In this document: positions 1-63,591 of the stretch, in pieces
How the letters are laid out: every line of letters starts with the position of its first letter
How positions within the stretch are numbered: position 1 is the stretch's first letter
Assembly: GCA_013396915.1 (NCBI GenBank)
Contig: VWZL01000328.1
Coordinates: 620,186-684,185 of the forward strand
Length of the DNA stretch: 64,000 nucleotides
From: Stercorarius parasiticus
Taxonomy: Eukaryota > Chordata > Aves > Charadriiformes > Stercorariidae
Reading direction: 5' to 3'
The notes under the pieces: model-generated
What the model was told of the DNA's origin: nothing
Database searches by the model: none
What the model saw: the letters and a program-made list of their open reading frames with translations, nothing else
Translations under genes and position numbers: made by a program

Positions 1-1193
1 AAACAGCATGGTCTTACAATAGCCCAGGTGTTTTACTTCATACTTACCATCCATCCTCAAGAAATGAGAAGTAATCTCTGAAACAGCAGTGGCTGCTAAG
101 GCCAGTAGAAAGCTGTCATTAATTGGTATCCTAATGGTGCTACCATAGACTTGGTGCATTTCTGGAGCTCTATTATTTGACTGAAGTTGTAAGATGTGTT
201 TTATGGCTGGGTATGTATATCCATTGCATAGGCTACCAGTTTAAACAAACCATGTTAAAGAGCTTAAAGTTCAGAACTACCACTACCTTTCTTCAGTATG
301 GAAGTGCAGCTTTAAAAAGTGAAAAGCTCACAAATAGTGAGTGCTCTATGCAGGCTGAACACTGCAAGAAAACAGTGACTTTTACTTCTGTTACTCATAT
401 GTAATGATTTACACAAAGAAGTTTGGCCTTCCATCACATTTTTTTTTCCTAATAGAGATTATGACAACAATTCTTCCTTATACTACTGCCGTATTTCTAT
501 TGGTAGCTTGCCATTGATGCTTACAAAAATGTCATATGCTCTCATTTAGCTAATAAATAATGTCATTAGCTAAACTAGCTCTCAAGGACAGAGCTAACTA
601 CACGGAAAGTCCATCAACTCGAGCGGTGTTTGCCTTGACAAGGGGGATGGAGATAAGCTGGAGTAAAGGTCACAACTTGTTCTCCTCGGTGTTTGTCTCT
701 AAGCAACCCAGTCAGTTTGTCTGGTTACAGCACACCAGGTGGACTTTGTTTTGCTTTCCTGCCTCTGCAAGTAAGGCACCGAAGGTGATAGCCCCTCTGG
801 AAATGAGCTGCTGTGCTCCACATCAGGTGGCTGAAGAAGCTCCTGCTTTATGGGCAGGAGGCTTGGAAGCAGACCCACAGAAGAAGCCAGTAGTAACAGA
901 GCTGTTTGGAGTCAAGAGACTTCAAACTAGCTCTTGCCCAGAGTAAAAAAACATAACTGTAATTAAAAAACCCCAAACAACTGCCCAAGTCTGTGTGTGT
1001 GCATGTGTGAGAAGGCATGAGCATCTTAAGACTGACAAGAATGGACCAACCCTTGGTGTTCTGCAGTGGTCACGATGAAGCAAGAGACAGTCCATCCAAC
1101 TTAGTGCAAGTTTGGCAGGTTAAGGAACAGCTGAAAGGCCCGCTTAGGCATATGTAAATACTAGAATGGTATTCACAGTCAGGAACCAATATG
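1..1193. other. SAMD3 intron, nothing recognised
   Basis: No SAMD3 homology on the + strand was found here. A 128-codon open frame at 560-946 has no recognisable protein features and is treated as chance. Confidence 0.6.
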
Positions 1194-1990
1194 GAATCAT
1201 AGAATGGTTCAGGTTGGAAGGGACCTTAAAGACCATCTAGTTCCAAACCCCCTGCCATGGGCAGGGACACCTCCCGCTAGATCAGGCTGCTCAAAGCCCC
1301 ATTCAACCTGGCCTTGAACACTTCCAGGGATGGGGCATCCACAACTTCCCTGGGCAACCTGTTCCAGTGCCTCACCACCCTCACAGGAAAGAATTTCCTC
1401 CTAATATCTAATCTAAATCTTTCAGTCTGAAACCCTTACCCCTCATTCTGTCATTACAGTCCCTGATTAAGAGTCCCTCCCCATCTTTCCTGTAGGCTCC
1501 CTTTAGGTACAGGAAGGCTGCTATAAGGTCTCCCCAGAGCCTTCTCTTCACCAGGCTGAAGAACCCCAACTCTCTCAGCCTGTCCTCATAGCATAGGTGC
1601 TCCAGCCCTTTGATCATCTTCGTGGCCCTCCGCTGGACCCGTTCCAACAGGTCCATGTCCTTCTTGTGTTGAGGACTCCAGAGCTTCACACAGTACTCAG
1701 GTGGGCTCTCACCAGAGCGGACTAAAGGGGCAGAATCAGCTCCCTCGATCTGCTGGCCACACTTCTTTTGATGCAGCCCAGGATGCGGTTGGCCTTCTGG
1801 GCTGCAAATGCGCATTGCTGGCTCATGTTGACCTTCTCGTCCATCAGCATCCCCAAGTCCTTCTCCTCAGGGCTGCTCTCAAGCCATTCTCTGCCCAGCC
1901 TGTATTTGTGCCTGGGATTGCCATGACCCAGGTGCAGGACCTTGCACTTGGCCTGGTTGAACTTCATGAGGTTTGCATGGGCCCACCAGA
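1194..1990 (-). mobile_element. CR1 LINE, 5'-truncated, frameshifted
   Basis: Read on the minus strand, the copy ends at about 1194 with the CR1 tail (GGGACC/GGTCCC, CATTCTATGATTCC). It encodes pieces of the C-terminal part of the LINE reverse-transcriptase ORF in two overlapping frames: 1967-1722 ([36 protein letters not shown]) and 1815-1408 (DLLERVQRRATKMIKGLEHL, RLWGDLIAAF). The change of frame near 1720-1815 and several stops show it is dead. It is cut off at about 1990 near GGTGGGCCCATGC. CR1 is the dominant LINE of birds. Host context: SAMD3 intron, antisense to the gene. Confidence 0.95.
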
Positions 1991-4369
1991 TAATCAGAAA
2001 ATACCAAGCAGTAAACCAGAACTCTGATGACTGTGAGGGATCCGCTAGAGATTTACACAGAATGGTTTTTGTGGTTTTCTGCCTTTTCTGTACTGGTTAT
2101 AAAGGCTTTTGCAACCAGATGAGAAGCTGGAAGCCTGGTGCTGCTAAGGCACAGGAGTGCTTGGCGTGCGCTCTCTAGGTGCAGGAGGGCTTGCAGAATA
2201 TAAAGCCATACCAGAAAAACTAGAGAGATTTTGCAAGGATTCTCAGAAGAGGAGTTCAGGCAATCACGTTACTGGGACCATTCTTCATAGGCATTGTCAG
2301 GGCATCGGTCTCAGGTTGGTGAGAGGAGAAAACCCACCTTTTCACCAGGAGAAAACCCAGTCCTAACAACATTTACAGTGATGGACTCTGAGCTTATTAT
2401 TACTATTCACAAATGGTATTTTTATATCATGCCAAAGAAAATTTGGCACAATGCTAAGCAGCACTCCAAAAAAAGTATATTGAATGCTCAGAATTATTTA
2501 AGAAAGAAACGTAAGGGAGCTTATTATTCCACTGTATGCACCTGTGGTGTCCCAGCATCTCAACTAGTATTTAAAGTTTTACTGTCCCCATTTCATAAAG
2601 GCTGTAGGGAAATTAGAAAATATGCAAAGACAATAACAAGGATAACTGAAAGTATGGACCAGCTTTTATATGTGGAAAAGAGGTGGCTGAGGACAGAATA
2701 TGACATGTCTATAAAACTACAGTGGGAAGGAGACGGCGAGTAGGTTTTGAATCCAGTACAATAATTAGCAGGCAGAAGCAGCAGGAAAAAACAAACAAAA
2801 GAATGCATTTCTTGTGACAGAGCACAGTTAAACTGCGGAACTTAACACAGGATGTTATGGAAGGTACGATTTCATGAGAGTTGGAAAAGTGACTGGGAGA
2901 AATAATGGAAGGAAAAAAATCTTCTGAAGGCTACTAAATATAAAGACAAAACCCTTTGGACTCCACAAACCCCAGTTCAGTGGAGTCTTGAGAGAACCCA
3001 GGGGAAGTACCACTACACACTCCTCCTTACTTTATACTGTTTTCCCAGCCTTTCTGAGCCAGGGGGAGGAAGGTATGGGACTAAATCATCTGACCCATCA
3101 CCTCTGCTCCTGTGCAGTGAGGAAGAGGACAGGAATCCCTGCTCAAGCTGGTCACAAACAAACATTACTCTTGTAATACAATTGAGACTAAAATCCTCTA
3201 CTAGAAAGAGTGCAGACTGCGCTAACACAGCATCCTAGCACGGGCCAAGGGAGTACCTGTGGGAGTCACAGCAGGTAAGTGTCCTGCAGGCAGGGCTCAT
3301 TTTCTTCTGTGACACCAATAGCTATTGAAATCCATGGATATAATAGTAGGAGGGAGACAGTTTTTTAATTGTGTACCTTGTGCAACTATTCTTGGAACAG
3401 CACATGCACAATTTAAAAAAGGTAGTTAATTAAACTGGAAAGTTTAATTGCACATACAGAGCACTGCGAAGCAGTTTGGGATGTTGTATGTTTCGCAGCT
3501 CCATGCCTTAAATGTTCTGGGCAACAGGTTGAAGTGTCTCAACTTGCTCTGGTGTTGACCCACAGGCCACCACTGACACAGACAGCAGCTGCATCAGTGA
3601 CAATACATAGGGGGAAAGCCAGTGTAAATGCAGCCTGAGAGTGATAATTATACTAACTGTGCATCTGTATGTCATCTCAGCTTGTTTCAGTGAGCAAACT
3701 CACTGCGTCCTCTGATAGAAACCAAACTGCCCCAGGCTCTCGCCACTGGTGTACTGGTTTGGATAGCCACTCCTCTTCTTAATGATTACTGGGTTTGGAA
3801 TTACAGCAGGGACAATAATAATTTTGGGGAAGATTATGAACTATGTAACTTTTTGAAAACACTTAACAGTCAAACTGCTCAAATAATGCTTTCCAGTAAG
3901 AGTTTGCTTAGTTCAGTTGGTCTCTGTGGAGGTAAATACTTCAGTTGCATAAATGTGAAAAGTTAGTTGTCTGTTTTTTTAGGACCTGTATCAGCAAGAA
4001 GCAAATATTATTTCTCTTGGTAATACAGAGCTAATGTTGCTAAACACCGAGTCATCATTAGAACTGCCTACTGATTTCCAGTAAACCACAATTAGGCAAA
4101 CCAGGCACAGACATAGGAATTTCACGAACATCCTCAAATATGTAATTTGAGCTTGGGAGACCTGGCTGATAGCTATAGTAGTATATGAAAACAGATGTTA
4201 ATATAATTGTTAGAATATGACGGTGAGTTCACAGAGCTAGTAGTGAAACCACGCTACAGGTACTTTCTGCTGAGCTTGACCACACTTTGGCTACACTCAA
4301 ATCACACAAACCACATCAGATAAAAAGGATAGCTGATCTATTACATTTCTGTCCTTCATTTCTTGATAG
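1991..4369. other. SAMD3 intron, nothing recognised
   Basis: Unique-looking sequence between the CR1 and the exon at 4370. Open frames of 149 codons or less were compared by eye with the SAMD3 segment expected upstream (the FFLWKRAL region) and do not match. Confidence 0.6.
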
Positions 4370-4567
4370 GAAGTTCATCTTGAAGGCGATGCAATGGATG
4401 TACACATTAAGTGGCTTAAGCAAGAATATATGAAAACTCAGAGGAACTGGAAAGAAGTGGATAACAGAATGAATGTGACAATAGAAGTACGGAGGAAGAT
4501 GATCGGTGATAAGGCACCTTTAAAAGAGATTCTTAGACTATTTCCTTTCTTAAGATGCCCTTATCAG
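4370..4567 (+). CDS. SAMD3: SAMD3 coding exon (66 codons)
   Basis: The acceptor is TTTCTTGATAG before GAAGTTCATC and the donor is CAG|GTAACA. The exon is in phase 0 at both ends. It encodes EVHLEGDAMDVHIKWLKQEY followed by a charged helix-like stretch and KMIGDKAPLKEILRLFPF, ending in CPYQ. This matches the human segment around DEHIKW and LKDILKLFPFLKCPYQ as I recall it. The ATG inside the exon is internal methionine, not a start. Confidence 0.9.
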
Positions 4568-7500
4568 GTAACAGAGCTATTTTTAATGATGACATTGAAC
4601 CCTATGTTATAGATGTGATAAAACCGTAGGCATGTATTTTAGTGCATGTTTCCGATGAAGTATCCATCAGCACTGTTCTCTTTAATTTAACTCATACTTT
4701 GGCTGCTAACCCCACTTTAAAAGATTCACCAATCTGTGTTAAACATGCCAGATACACCACCAGTGGGTTTTCTGAAATGTTTTGGTGTGACTTGATGTAT
4801 TTCTTCCCTGCTTTGAAAAGAAACTAAACCACCCCCTCCAGTTTATAACCTTATTTTACCGAGCTAGTCTTATCCTGCCTTCAAAGTGTGCACCTCACGT
4901 GTTGTTTTCCATTTGGGTTTTGAGGATTGCAATAATACCACATTTTTCTGTTTCTTTTAGCTTTTTAGGGAGTTCCAGCTTCTCACACACATGGACATTT
5001 ATAAGAAAACAGTTGAGATTTTGGAGGTTTATTCAGAAAACATATTATCTTTGTATGTGGTGAGGAATAATCCAATTAACATTATGCTGCAAGAAAATCT
5101 GAAGCGTCACACAGAGGAAGACATTCTGAAATGTCAGTACAAATCTTCTATGCTCTGAATATCAGAGTTTTGTTGTAGCTTATTGTTCTTACGTATGTAA
5201 CTAACTAGTTCTAATTTTACTGCAAAAACATTTTACAATGTCACAGTTGCTTGAAAAATATACAGTGATGGGGAAGTATTAAGCATAAAACCTAATAAAT
5301 TACTAGGAAATTCAGTCAGGTATTGAAACTTTTTTTTTCCTATTGAATAAAAAATTGCAGGTTTGATGAAGTTAGTAACTGCCTTAAAATAAGATGAGCA
5401 GAATTACATATTTCTAGATATGTAAAAGAGTGCTTATTATTTTCTAAAAATACATGCAGAAAATGAATTTTATGGTTTTGAAAGAGTCCCATCAGAAGAG
5501 ACTATTTCCGTTAGAAAGAGAGGTACTGTTTCTATGGTTGAAGTCTTCATCCCAGTGAAGTAACGGAAGAATTAGTTACTGCTGCCTGTGTTTCAGGTAC
5601 CTCATCTCTGCAGAGACACATTACAGGAATAAGTGCCCAAACTGGTACCTCTGGTGTCACGCACAGAGGTCCGGGTACCTGGATGTGTTTGGCTCACTGG
5701 CTGTGAGGAAGCAAGCGTCTGCTGCCACTCGACTTCTTTCAGTCTGAAAAGTCTGGGAGTGCTGTTCTGCAGGGACAAAACATTGAGGGAGTCACTCATA
5801 ATCTTTATTCTTCCCAAACTGCAGCTGTCGATGCCTATGCCAGAGCTTAGCTCTGTGAGAAGTGCTCCTTTGACTGTCATTTTCTATCAAACAGGCGTAA
5901 TGCCAGGATGTCAAATCAAAGGCGACACAGTATGGACACATGTGTTTCCTATAGCAGTTTCACTCCTTTTCTTACCGGGTCGTTTCTTAAATAAGCAGAG
6001 TAGGTTACAATACAAAAAACAAAGGTTTTCTTCCTTTAAGCTTAAAAAAACAAGTACTCAGTAGCTCATGATAGATTAAAAAGTGTCAACAAACAGCCTA
6101 ATTCAGAAAGCTTTTATGGACTTTCTACTCATACCTTTGGCCTTAGAAAGCTATAGATGTTGCAAGTAATTTCCTCTCTTATACAATATGCCCACAAAGA
6201 TTTTACCTCATACCTTAGTAAAGTCCCAAGGCCTTTACTTTCCTGCTTTTTCTTAGAAACAACTTGTCCTGGCACCTCGATAACAAACGCTGGCCAATAT
6301 AGGTTCAGTAAAACACCCATCACCAGAAGCCTGACCTGCAACAAAGATGCTACAGTCATTATTAGCTGAACCAGAGGGGTGGCAGGTACCACATCCCAGG
6401 AGGTCCTGCAGCACCAGCTTGTATCGCAGCCTTCAAAGTGGAGTCCTCTGGCAACAAGACTCCCCAGGGACATCTGATTTCCAGGCGAGGGAGGAGTTTG
6501 GGGGCAGATGGGCTACTTAGCTCCCAAACTCTGCTAGAAGCAACCCAAAGGCCTACTTACTTATTCACTTATTGTGAGAGAAATGTAATCATAATATTGA
6601 GTAGCAGTGTCATGAATGATTGGAATATGACTGCCCATTGCCAGCTGAGGCACCTAAACCTTCACTGTGGTACAAAAGAGATTGCACAACAGTTCCACTA
6701 CTGAGCTGTTAACTACTTCACAGGCTGCAATCTGCTTTTCCAGGATGATACTGCAGTGCCAGAACGCTTTCATTTGTAATTTAGTAGAAATCCTTGCCTT
6801 TGACAGATATGAAAATGACTGCTGCATGTTTACTCCTGCCAGATGTCTTTGGAGATGACTCCAGTCTATTTGCTGCAGTGAACGAGAAGGTAGGAGACAG
6901 AGCACCAGCAGCCTTGGTCTCTCTTCCTCCTATGAGCTGCCTGGGCACATCACCTGGTGGCTCAGCTTAGTTCCTGGGAAAGGATGACATTAGCCTGCCT
7001 TTTGTGCAGAAGGCAAACATTATAGTGGCCTACCGGTATCTTAAGGGGGCCTACAGCCAAGCTGGTGAGGGACTTTTGAGGATGTCGGGTAATGGTAGGA
7101 CTAGAGGGAACGGATTAAAACTAGAGATGGGTCGATTCAGACTGGATGTTAGGAAGAAGTTCTTCACCGTGAGGGTGGTGAGACACTGGAACAGGTTGCC
7201 CAGAGAGGTGGTGGAAGCCCCATCCCTGGAAGTGTTCAAGGCCAGGCTGGATGGGGCTCTGAGCAACCTGATCTAGTGGGAGGTGTCCCTGCCCATGGCA
7301 GGGAGGTTGGAACTACATGATCTTTAAGGTCCCTTCCAACCCTACCAATTCTATGATTCTGTGATTCATAGAAATACTATCTGAATTCAAAGCAGTGTTA
7401 TTACGCTTCCTTACTTCTCTGACCTGTTCACCAAAGCAATGCTGTGACATCATTTGAAATATCCTTTTTTTTTTTTGATTTAGGTGAAGGTGGTGACACC

Positions 7501-7768
7501 AGTGTTGGAAGTAAAAAATCCCTTCAATGTGAATTCATGCGAGTTTGCGCTGTATGTGGAAAGAGAGGAGCTAGCCCAGCTCGATGACTGCACCATGGCC
7601 CTGGCTGCGCTGGTGGCTGCATTTCATGTGTTCGATATCCCGTGCCCAAAGAGAATCCACAGGACGCTCAGCTTCCTGGAATCCCTGGTCTTTGAGGTGA
7701 GGAGCCCAGCATCCCTCCCTGCCCAGACAAAGAGAGGGCTGGAGGCACACGAGTATCCGAGTATCTGA
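4370..7768 (+). CDS. SAMD3: SAMD3, C-terminal coding part (4 exons, partial gene)
   Basis: Joined exons 4370-4567, 4961-5132, 6807-6889 and 7484-7768 give one open frame of 245 residues plus stop, about half of the roughly 520-residue human protein as I recall it. All junctions are GT/AG and phases agree: 0, then 1 nt carried over (T+AT, a Tyr), then 0. Recognisable blocks are RRKMIG, LRLFPFLRCPYQ, FREFQLLT, YSENIL, PINI, LLPDVFGDD and PVLEVKNPFNVNSCEF. The SAM domain itself is N-terminal and lies in exons left of the window. The biochemical function of SAMD3 is unknown, and nothing in this C-terminal region shows a catalytic motif to me. The gene is convergent with L3MBTL3, the same tail-to-tail order as in mammals, which supports the identification. 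Confidence 0.9.
4961..5132 (+). CDS. SAMD3: SAMD3 coding exon (57 codons + 1 nt)
   Basis: A long pyrimidine tract ends in TTTCTTTTAG and the exon opens LFREFQLLTHMDIYKKTVEI. It closes with HTEEDILK plus one T before a GTCAGT donor, which is less common but valid. The T joins AT of the next exon to give Tyr (LKY-MKM), as in human. The exon starts in phase 0, directly after CPYQ of the preceding exon. Confidence 0.9.
5133..6806. other. SAMD3 intron, nothing recognised
   Basis: 1.7 kb between the LFREF exon and the KMTAACLLL exon. The phase is carried across exactly (T + AT), so no exon is needed between. No repeat was recognised. Confidence 0.6.
6807..6889 (+). CDS. SAMD3: SAMD3 coding exon (27 codons + 2 nt)
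   Basis: The acceptor is CCTTTGACAG before ATATGAAAATG and the donor is GAGAAG|GTAGGA. It encodes MKMTAACLLLPDVFGDDSSL and FAAVNEK after the split Tyr. The LLLPDVFGDD block is one of the most recognisable parts of SAMD3. The exon is short and is easily missed because the frame runs into a stop soon after the donor. Confidence 0.9.
7006..7368 (+). mobile_element. CR1 LINE 3' fragment in last SAMD3 intron
   Basis: The fragment carries the last about 90 residues of the CR1 ORF in one open frame ([56 protein letters not shown], stop). It is followed by the standard 3' end GGTCCCTTCCAACCCTACC and ATTCTATGATTCTGTGATTC. It is 5'-truncated like most CR1 copies. It lies in sense with SAMD3, between exons 6807-6889 and 7484-7768. 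Confidence 0.95.
7484..7768 (+). CDS. SAMD3: SAMD3 last coding exon with stop
   Basis: The acceptor follows a T-rich tract (TTTTTTGATTTAG) and the exon opens VKVVTPVLEVKNPFNVNSCE, which matches the human block. It continues through CTMALAALVAAFHVFDIPCP and LSFLESLVFE. The final 20 or so residues (after FEVRSP) diverge from human. The stop is TGA at 7766-7768. A CR1 copy ends only about 115 bp upstream of the exon. Confidence 0.9.
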   Translation: MKVVTPVLEVKNPFNVNSCEFALYVEREELAQLDDCTMALAALVAAFHVFDIPCPKRIHRTLSFLESLVFEVRSPASLPAQTKRGLEAHEYPSI

Positions 7769-7814
7769 TGGCGTACACAGCATTCCTCTCGTGAGCATTT
7801 GACATTTTGTCAAA

Positions 7815-7841
7815 AATAAATCCCTTTGTTGTGAAAATAAA
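7815..7841 (+). promoter_or_regulatory. SAMD3: SAMD3 poly(A) signals
   Basis: Two AATAAA hexamers lie at 7815-7820 and 7836-7841, about 50-70 nt after the stop. They are followed by a GT/T-rich stretch (GGTGGAAGTGTATGTATATT) that fits a downstream element. The 3' UTR would then be very short, ending near 7855-7865. Confidence 0.65.
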
Positions 7842-10669
7842 TCAGTGCCATTCTTTCTGGTGGAAGTGTATGTATATTTGTAACTCCTTTATGTTTAATA
7901 ATGCCCATTTTTTTATTGTACTGGCTACTTTTTTTAAAATTTGAAACCTAAGCATTTTCATTATTTTAAATGGAAATTCTAGAGCAGTTTAGAGGCATTA
8001 GAGATAATAAAATTTTCTAGATTACTGCATGTGTCGTATATTATTTTTCCATATGGAGCATTTAAAAAATTCCAACAGTCTTTTCACTGTCAGAATTTAA
8101 AAAACATACTTGTGTGTTAAAATGAGCACTTCGCTGCTTCAGACGCTAATGCATTTAATGCTTTGAAGTGGCACAAATTAAAGATTTACTTGTTACCATC
8201 ATTTCATTATATGATGAATATAATGCATGAAACATTCTTTTATTTTTCTTTATTTTTAACATTAATCCTGAACTTGCTAAATAGGGATTCTGAGATGAGC
8301 TCTCCAAGTAGCAAAAATGACTTATCTGGGATGCTGCCATGTGTGTTTGTAACCACAGCTTTGGCGTCGGGGAGAGAATGCCTTGTTTTCTTTCTGAATT
8401 TATTCCCCAGAGCAAATCGGCCTTCTCCACATGGTGACTCTCCTACCTGCCCACACGGAGCAGAGGCCCTCTCTTCTCTTCTTCCACAGCCTCCTCCTCT
8501 CCCTAACACTCTCCTCTTAACTCCTGCATGTCTGGAAATCCCCGGAGTTACTGCCTGACAGTGCACAGCTTTGGACGAGCACCTAGTGAGGGACAGTAGC
8601 AGCAGCCAGCAAACATGACCTGTTGCATTAATTAGAAATTAAAATGGCTTGTTATTAAAACACTGCATTCTACTAAAGAGATCAGTCTCCCACCCGTTCT
8701 AAAAATGCCTGTGTAGGCAAAGCAGTATTTGTGGTCACGACGATTCTTTCAACACTCAAACACACAGCTTTGAAGACCACAGAATTTTTGTTAAAGCCTG
8801 GCTGTGCAGGGGTGACTCCAATGCAGAGGTTACAGCGGGAGACCCCGCAGTACGAGGGGAAATCGCTGCATTTAATGGCCAGACTCTCTCACTACAGTCT
8901 TAGGATTTTTCATGCGGCTCCCATGGCAATCAGGGGACAACCTTTACCTGTGTGACAGCTGGGCTACCTACAACACAACATACAAAACAATACCAACTGC
9001 CATTTTAAAGATTCAGTAGCTCTCCTGAGTGTTTTCAGTTTCCAAGTGAATTTGTTGGGTGTAGTTTTTGTAACAGAGGTGGCTACACCCTGCTCCCTTA
9101 TCACATGAGATACAAAAGGAAGGATTATGCATATCCTCACTGTTCTAAGTGATAGCTGTGTGAATAAGAAGTTGGGGTTTGTATCGTTTAAATGAGGTTT
9201 ATTCTACATCTAGTAAACAGTATTAATTCAAACCACTTCTTAAACCACACAGTACTTGTGTAAATAGGTATATAAAAATTCAGGGAGCTGCTAACATCCC
9301 CAAGTATTCTCTGGTGAGCAGCAAATCTCTTCATTGGCTCTCACTGTAGGCTACAGACCTGGCACATGAGAGAGACAGAGGGTGAGGGAAAATAAAACTA
9401 CATGGAAGGACAGAAGGAAAGAAAACATAAGAATTTGGCGTTTTACTGATCTGCATGGGCAACTTCAGCTGCTACCAGTGACAACATCTGGGTCCATAAA
9501 TGGGATTCTGATTGTGACAGCCTTAGAAGTAAGTGTTTAGGGAGAGGGCAGACGGCTGTAGCCAAGTTGCTCTTTTAAACTCATGGCCACATTGAGCTAC
9601 GGTGAGGAATTAACTTCACGCCACCCTTGGGAACAGTTGGGTTCATCTGAGAATCCTGGGCACACGCAAATGTAACAGACGGCTCCAGTTCAGGTTTTAT
9701 TTGTATTGCAGTACAATAAGAGTGCAATTTGAATGTACAAATATTGAACAAAATGTAAAAATATTATTTATGCAGTGCTATGGAATGAAATTAACAGAGC
9801 AATGCAACTTACTTCATACTGACCCTGTTTCACCTCGTATTATGGCGGGTACCAGTCACTTACATGATGGGGCACAGAAAAACTTGAAACCTTAGGGAAC
9901 TTGAAACCTTAAGGAACTCCAGCCAAAGAACAGCCTAGCAAAATCTGTGGGAAGATGTAAAAATCTCCCAGCTCTGTGCAATGGAAACGCTCTGTTTGTT
10001 CTCAGCTCTAAAGGCTGAGCAACTGCCCACCGCAGCGCAAAGATGAGGGCTGCCAAAAACCTTGATCCAACTCTCCTCTCCCTTCCTGAAAAAGTAACAT
10101 TCTGGAATAGTCCTCAGTATACAGGTAACTAGGCTTTCTCCCATTTAAAGTGCATCTGGTTTACATCTTACCTATATATACCAAGTGCAACCACTTTCCC
10201 TGACAAAATTGTTACAAAAATCCTCCAAGAAAGAATACTGCCTCACCTAAGCACCTGCTGGTGGCATCTGCAGCCTGCTAACGACCCAGTGAAATGCATG
10301 CATTTTACACCTAGGATGTGCCGATGCACCAGATGCGTTTCAGTATCCTTCTCCCCCGTGCTTTACCTTTCCCCCTATGCCTTTTCATTCATAAATCTGA
10401 CTTTCCAACTAGGAAGTGGTGGGTGAAATAATTCTCCCACCATTGGGAAAACAAACTTCAGCTGAATATGAAGCCAGAGTAGCAGTCCTAGCTTTAGCAC
10501 ATTGTTTTTCTCATACTGGAGACTGCCATGTGCAGACATGAATGAATATATTTTCTTTTTTGCTAATATCCTTACCTCAAAATACATGTGTTTTCCTTCA
10601 TGTGCTGAAGGAATGTAGCAGGCTCCCATGTAAAAGGCTGGGACTCTGTTGTGCAGCATAAACGAAAAG
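7842..10669. other. intergenic region between convergent SAMD3 and L3MBTL3
   Basis: About 2.8 kb between the two 3' ends. A T-rich stretch is at 7900-8300. No open frame, RNA gene or known repeat was recognised. Confidence 0.6.
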
Positions 10670-10687
10670 TCTTCTATGAAGTCAAAC

Positions 10688-10693
10688 TTTATT
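10688..10693 (-). promoter_or_regulatory. L3MBTL3: L3MBTL3 distal poly(A) signal
   Basis: AATAAA on the minus strand in the context CTGAAAAATAAAGTTTGACTT, about 755 nt after the stop codon. No clear GT-rich element follows, so the choice between this and 11018-11023 is inference. Confidence 0.45.
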
Positions 10694-10996
10694 TTTCAGT
10701 TGCAGCCTTCTCTATACTGATCTTTTGGTAAAATACATTAAAGATGCTGGTGGAAAAACTCACATAACATTTTTGTAACCGTGCAAAAGTAAAAACATTC
10801 AGTTATCAAAAAAGCATTATAATTTCAACCCCAACAAGGTTTGTTTTGTTTTGTTACAAGCAAACAGACAGTTTTATAATCTGTAAAGTTATATGCTATA
10901 GCATAAAGTGTCAGGTATGTAACATTAAGTGTTTCATTTTTGAACTATGGCACAAATACGTATTAGCCGTAACAGTCTCATCTGGCTACCTGTAGC

Positions 10997-11083
10997 CTAA
11001 TTTTCGGCTAATCAGTTTTTATTTTGATAGTATGAAGTAAAAGCTTCTGAAAAGTAAAATGGGTACATGAAGTAGAATTCAAG
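10997..11083. repeat. diverged direct repeat, copy 1
   Basis: About 87 bp in the L3MBTL3 3' UTR that aligns in direct orientation with 11823-11914. Shared stretches include AAAATGGGTA and ATGAAGTAGAATTCAA. The only sizeable gap is about 6 bp (GATAG here against ATACTGACAG there). Confidence 0.8.
11018..11023 (-). promoter_or_regulatory. L3MBTL3: L3MBTL3 proximal poly(A) signal candidate
   Basis: AATAAA on the minus strand about 425 nt after the stop. It lies inside the left copy of the 90-bp direct repeat; the right copy has the hexamer changed to AATAAG. Confidence 0.35.
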
Positions 11084-11445
11084 AATTCTTAGAAAATATT
11101 AACATTCCCTTATATAATACAGCATAAATAATTAATGATGGTTTTCTTGATGTCCAGAGAAAGTTAGGGATCCTAACCATCCATGGAGAATTAGCGCCAT
11201 TAGTCTGGTAAGTAAGACTAGCTGACTCTGTTGTTACACAGTACCTTCTCAAAAGCTTGAACTCTTCCCAGAAGGATTCAGAATGTGTACTGGCTCTAGC
11301 AGAATATAAATAGTCCACCAGTGCTGAACGTAAGTTTCTTCCTTTCTGAGAGTCCTTAGTCAACAGTTCTACCAAGTCTTTGTGCTTTGAATAAAACATG
11401 AGCTCCAGTGGAGAAAGCTGGCTCGTACACATTTTTCCATTATCT

Positions 11446-63591
<52,146 letters not shown>

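Larger units (their letters stand above)
10670..11445 (-). other. L3MBTL3: L3MBTL3 3' UTR (probable)
   Basis: No coding frame related to the gene continues past the stop at 11446. A 125-codon open frame (11456-11079) overlaps the stop in another frame and has no recognisable content. The right end is set by the AATAAA read on the minus strand at 10693-10688, about 755 nt after the stop; an earlier AATAAA at 11023-11018 would give about 425 nt. The left part contains one copy of a 90-bp direct repeat. Confidence 0.5.

Noticed and set aside
560..946. 128-codon + strand frame with a start
   Set aside because: Composition and content look random, with no recognised family.
2294..2743. 149-codon + strand frame as a possible upstream SAMD3 exon
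   Set aside because: No similarity to the SAMD3 segment expected before EVHLEGD, and no suitable donor in phase 0.
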